The notes under the pieces were generated by a model. That model searched no databases. It saw only the letters and a list, made by a program, of their open reading frames with translations, and was not told where the DNA came from. The position numbers and the translations under genes were made by a program. Below are positions 61,996 to 64,000 of a stretch of DNA of 64,000 nucleotides, piece after piece. This DNA comes from Streptomyces roseoviridis (GTDB lineage Bacteria > Actinomycetota > Actinomycetes > Streptomycetales > Streptomycetaceae): assembly GCF_039535235.1 (NCBI RefSeq), contig NZ_BAAAWU010000001.1, forward strand, positions 992,001-1,056,000, read 5' to 3'. How positions within the stretch are numbered: the stretch's first letter is position 1; each line of letters opens with the position of its first letter.

Positions 61996-62589
61996 TCAGC
62001 GCGGGTCGCGCCACATGCCCCACAGCACCGGACCGCCGCCCGGCAGTGCGAACTCCTCGCGCACGGTGAAGCCGAAGTGCTCGTAGACGGGGAGGTTGGC
62101 GGCCTTGGAGGACTCCAGGTACGTGGCCTGGCCCGCCGCGTCGGCCTTCGCGAGGCCGGAGCGCAGCAGGGCGGCGCCCTGGCCGGTGCCCTGGGCCACC
62201 GGGTCGGCGCCGATGAGGGCCAAGGACCAGTGGGGTTCCTGCGGGGCGTGCGCGGCGGCGGTCTCGACGGCCTCCTTGAACAGGCCGGCGCGGTCACCGA
62301 GGATGCCGATGAGCTCCTGGATGGTCTCGGCGTCGGGGACGGCCTTCTCCTGCGCGTCGGCCGGCACCCAGAAGGCCGCGGCGGCGTCGGTGCGCTCGCA
62401 CACGCCGTTCAGCAGGTACTGGCGGGTGAAGAGGGTGGAGAAGTAGCGGCCCAGCGTCGCCTCGCGCGATGCCTCCTCGGGGAAGAACCAGCACATCATC
62501 GGGTCGTCGTCGAAGGCCCGGGCCAGCGTGTGGCTGATCGCCGGAGCGTCCTCGATCACTGCCGTCCTCGGCATGTCGGTTGTCGCCAT
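61996..62589 (-). CDS. GNAT family N-acetyltransferase
   Basis: 197 residues. Family with ISHTLARAFDDDPMMCWFFPEE N-terminus, LALIGADPVAQGTGQGAALLRSGL (CoA-binding loop) and ATYLESSKAANLPVYEHFGFTV. Small-molecule acetyltransferase, often near resistance genes. Confidence 0.86.
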   Translation of the reverse strand: MATTDMPRTAVIEDAPAISHTLARAFDDDPMMCWFFPEEASREATLGRYFSTLFTRQYLLNGVCERTDAAAAFWVPADAQEKAVPDAETIQELIGILGDRAGLFKEAVETAAAHAPQEPHWSLALIGADPVAQGTGQGAALLRSGLAKADAAGQATYLESSKAANLPVYEHFGFTVREEFALPGGGPVLWGMWRDPR

Positions 62590-62641
62590 GCGGACATTCT
62601 GCCCTCAAATGATCTTGGACCGTCAGCGGGGGTCCCTCCGG

Positions 62642-63565
62642 TCACTCGGTCCCGAACCAGGACTCCGCGAGCGCGTCCAGACGGCCCTCTTCGGTCACCC
62701 CGAACTCGCGCAGGTACCAGGCGAGGTCGCTGTACACGTGGAGCAGGGTGTACGCGAGCGCGGTCGACGGGTCGACCGCGCGGCCGTACGCGCGCGTGAG
62801 GCGGGCCAGCAGGGCCGGGTCACCGCGGGTGACGAAGACGCCGACGCCCACGAAGTCGTAGCCGGCGTCACCGATCATGGCCGGTTCGAAGTCGAACAGG
62901 CCGGTCAGCCGCCAGCCGTCGGGGTCCACCAGGAAGTGCTGGAGCATGACCTCGGTGTGCAGCAGAGCGGGTCGCGGGGCGCGGGGCAGCGGGACGGAGG
63001 CGAGGAAGTCCGGGATCTGCTCCAGCCACGGCTCGGGAAGTCCGCGGTCACGCTGCCGGGCCACGGCCCCGGCCCGCTGCCGGTCGACGAAGGCCCCCCA
63101 GTCCCCCGGCCCGAGGACGTCGCCGAGCGGCCCGGGGTCCAGGGCGTGCAGCGCGCCCAGCGCCTCGCCGATCTCGGTGACGAGCCGTTCGCGGTGCTCC
63201 GGGGGGACGCGGTGCCACACCCGGGCGAGGTTCTCGCCGCGGAGCCGGGACATCAGGACGTAGCGCCAGCCGTTCTCGTACGCGCCGGCGGCCCGCACCT
63301 CGGGGGTGGGCACCGGCAGCCGCCCCGCGACGTGGGCGAGGACGCGCCCCTCGGCGACGCCGTCACGGGCGGCGGCCCCCGGGAACAGCTTGAGCACGTG
63401 CTCGTCGCCCACCGCGTACACCGGCTGAGAGCCGTCGGGGAACCGGGTCAGCGGCGCGCGGGCGTGGCCGAGGCGCGCGCAGAGGTCCTCCGCGCCGGGG
63501 CGCATGACCGTCTCGTCGGGGACGATCGCGTCCCACTCTTCGTCCGTCTCCACCGAGGGCAGCAT
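62642..63565 (-). CDS. APH-like phosphotransferase family protein with altered catalytic loop
   Basis: 307 residues with the aminoglycoside phosphotransferase/choline-kinase fold: VLKLFPGAAARDGVAEGRVLAHV, VLMSRLRGENLARVW, LTGLFDFEPAMIGDAGYDF (D225 of the DFG-like motif). The Brenner loop is H203-T-E205-x4-H210 in place of HGDxxxxN, so the catalytic Asp is Glu and the Mg-binding Asn is His. TACGGT is 6 nt before the ATG at 63565. Substrate unknown. Confidence 0.82.
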   Translation of the reverse strand: MLPSVETDEEWDAIVPDETVMRPGAEDLCARLGHARAPLTRFPDGSQPVYAVGDEHVLKLFPGAAARDGVAEGRVLAHVAGRLPVPTPEVRAAGAYENGWRYVLMSRLRGENLARVWHRVPPEHRERLVTEIGEALGALHALDPGPLGDVLGPGDWGAFVDRQRAGAVARQRDRGLPEPWLEQIPDFLASVPLPRAPRPALLHTEVMLQHFLVDPDGWRLTGLFDFEPAMIGDAGYDFVGVGVFVTRGDPALLARLTRAYGRAVDPSTALAYTLLHVYSDLAWYLREFGVTEEGRLDALAESWFGTE

Positions 63566-63668
63566 GGCGCCACCGTAGGGCCCGCGTCGGGCGGCGGCCA
63601 GCGAATTCCGCCACGACCGGGGGTGCCTCGCAGCCGCGGCGGTCCCGGCCAGATCGGCGAGCCGCCCC

Positions 63669-64000
63669 CTACGGCCGGTACCGCAGCGGGTGCCCCTCCG
63701 GCACCTCCACGACCGCGATCCGTACGCCGTCCGGGTCGGCGAGCCACATCTCGATCAGGCCCCAGGGCTCGGTGACCGGTTCGCGCAGCACGCGCGCGTC
63801 GGTGCCGCGCAGTTCCTCGCGGGCCGCGTGGACGTCCGCGACCTGGAGCCAGAGCCGGGGTCCGGGTTCGGGCGGTGCGGTGTCGGCGCGGCCGGAGAGT
63901 TCGAGGAAGCCGCCGCCGAGGAAGTAGACGGTGCCGCGGTCCGGGCCGGTGCCGAACTCGCGGTAGACCGCGAGGCCGAGGGTCTCGCCGTAGAAGCGGC
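63669..64000 (-). CDS. VOC-family protein, truncated by the window edge
   Basis: The open frame enters from the right edge with RFYGETLGLAVYREFGTG and ends with EGHPLRYRP and TAG at 63669-63671. FLGGGFLELSG, LWLQVADVHAAREELRGTDARVL and WGLIEMWLADPDGVRIAVVEVPEG are the second half of a glyoxalase-fold module. The start codon lies outside. Confidence 0.85.
   Translation of the reverse strand, partial: RFYGETLGLAVYREFGTGPDRGTVYFLGGGFLELSGRADTAPPEPGPRLWLQVADVHAAREELRGTDARVLREPVTEPWGLIEMWLADPDGVRIAVVEVPEGHPLRYRP

Overview
The window looks like chromosomal DNA of a Streptomyces species. GC is very high (about 70% or more, third codon positions almost all G/C), GTG and TTG starts are common, and typical genes are present: an SsgA-like sporulation protein, a WhiB-like Fe-S protein, two ABC-F ATPases, many secreted hydrolases, and an NHEJ-type polymerase/ligase pair. 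From memory and not checked, the order zinc exporter - idi - SCO6745-like - fad operon - SsgD-like - ABC-F - WhiB-like - LigD-type pair resembles the S. coelicolor SCO6751-to-SCO6707 interval, so most of the window reads as conserved chromosome with local insertions.

Layout. 0-7.3 kb: zitB-like CDF zinc exporter with a Zur-box-like site, a methyltransferase-GNAT fusion, idi, an anti-sigma-type ATPase, an HdeD-like membrane protein, an enoyl-CoA hydratase, and an AraC-GATase1 regulator paired with a DJ-1/PfpI protein. 7.8-16 kb: SCO6745-family protein, tex, a SnoaL-like protein, a translationally coupled ABC-F/ComB-like/acidic protein operon, and a D-amino-acid-oxidase-like flavoprotein. 16-22 kb: secreted hydrolases (M14 carboxypeptidase, CocE/X-Pro peptidase, M1 metallopeptidase). 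22-27 kb: GNAT/TetR divergent pair, a GH1 beta-glucosidase relic, a frameshifted MpaB/DUF2236 gene, an orphan F0 b-subunit-like gene and a secreted sphingomyelinase-like phosphodiesterase. 27-29 kb: DHA2 MFS exporter with an AT-rich leader, then an IS5-type relic.

28.7-33.1 kb is an accessory, decaying segment: IS5 relic, a twice-frameshifted IS110-family transposase whose upstream end may encode a bridge RNA, and small genes of immunity-protein type (SMI1/KNR4-like, CbrC/UPF0167-like, unknowns), several with single-base frameshifts. 33-35 kb: a small secreted protein, an unusual pair of AT-rich palindromes, a membrane-anchored protein and a macrodomain gene with a frameshift in a G7 tract.

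35-43 kb: a MerR-type regulator next to a four-gene beta-oxidation operon (CoA-transferase, acyl-CoA dehydrogenase, thiolase, FadB-like), divergent from a saccharopine-dehydrogenase-like enoyl reductase, with an operator-like palindrome between. 43-47 kb: VOC protein, methyltransferase/endonuclease V pair, YciI, and a secreted FG-GAP/CAP-domain protein carrying a near-identical internal duplication. 47.9-49.2 kb: a complete IS5-family element with perfect 22-bp inverted repeats that carries a passenger gene, inserted at a TTAA over the stop codon of a secreted BNR-repeat gene. 50-57 kb: SsgA-like protein, ABC-F, acyl-ACP desaturase, WhiB-like, TetR with a perfect operator, alpha/beta hydrolase. 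56.4-58.6 kb: divergent LigD-type polymerase and ATP-dependent ligase. 58.9-64 kb: DHA2 exporter with a C-terminal winged helix, YchJ-like, GNAT, APH-like kinase with an altered catalytic loop, and a truncated VOC protein at the edge.

Many genes carry a -10-like hexamer 6-8 nt before the start codon, which predicts numerous leaderless mRNAs.
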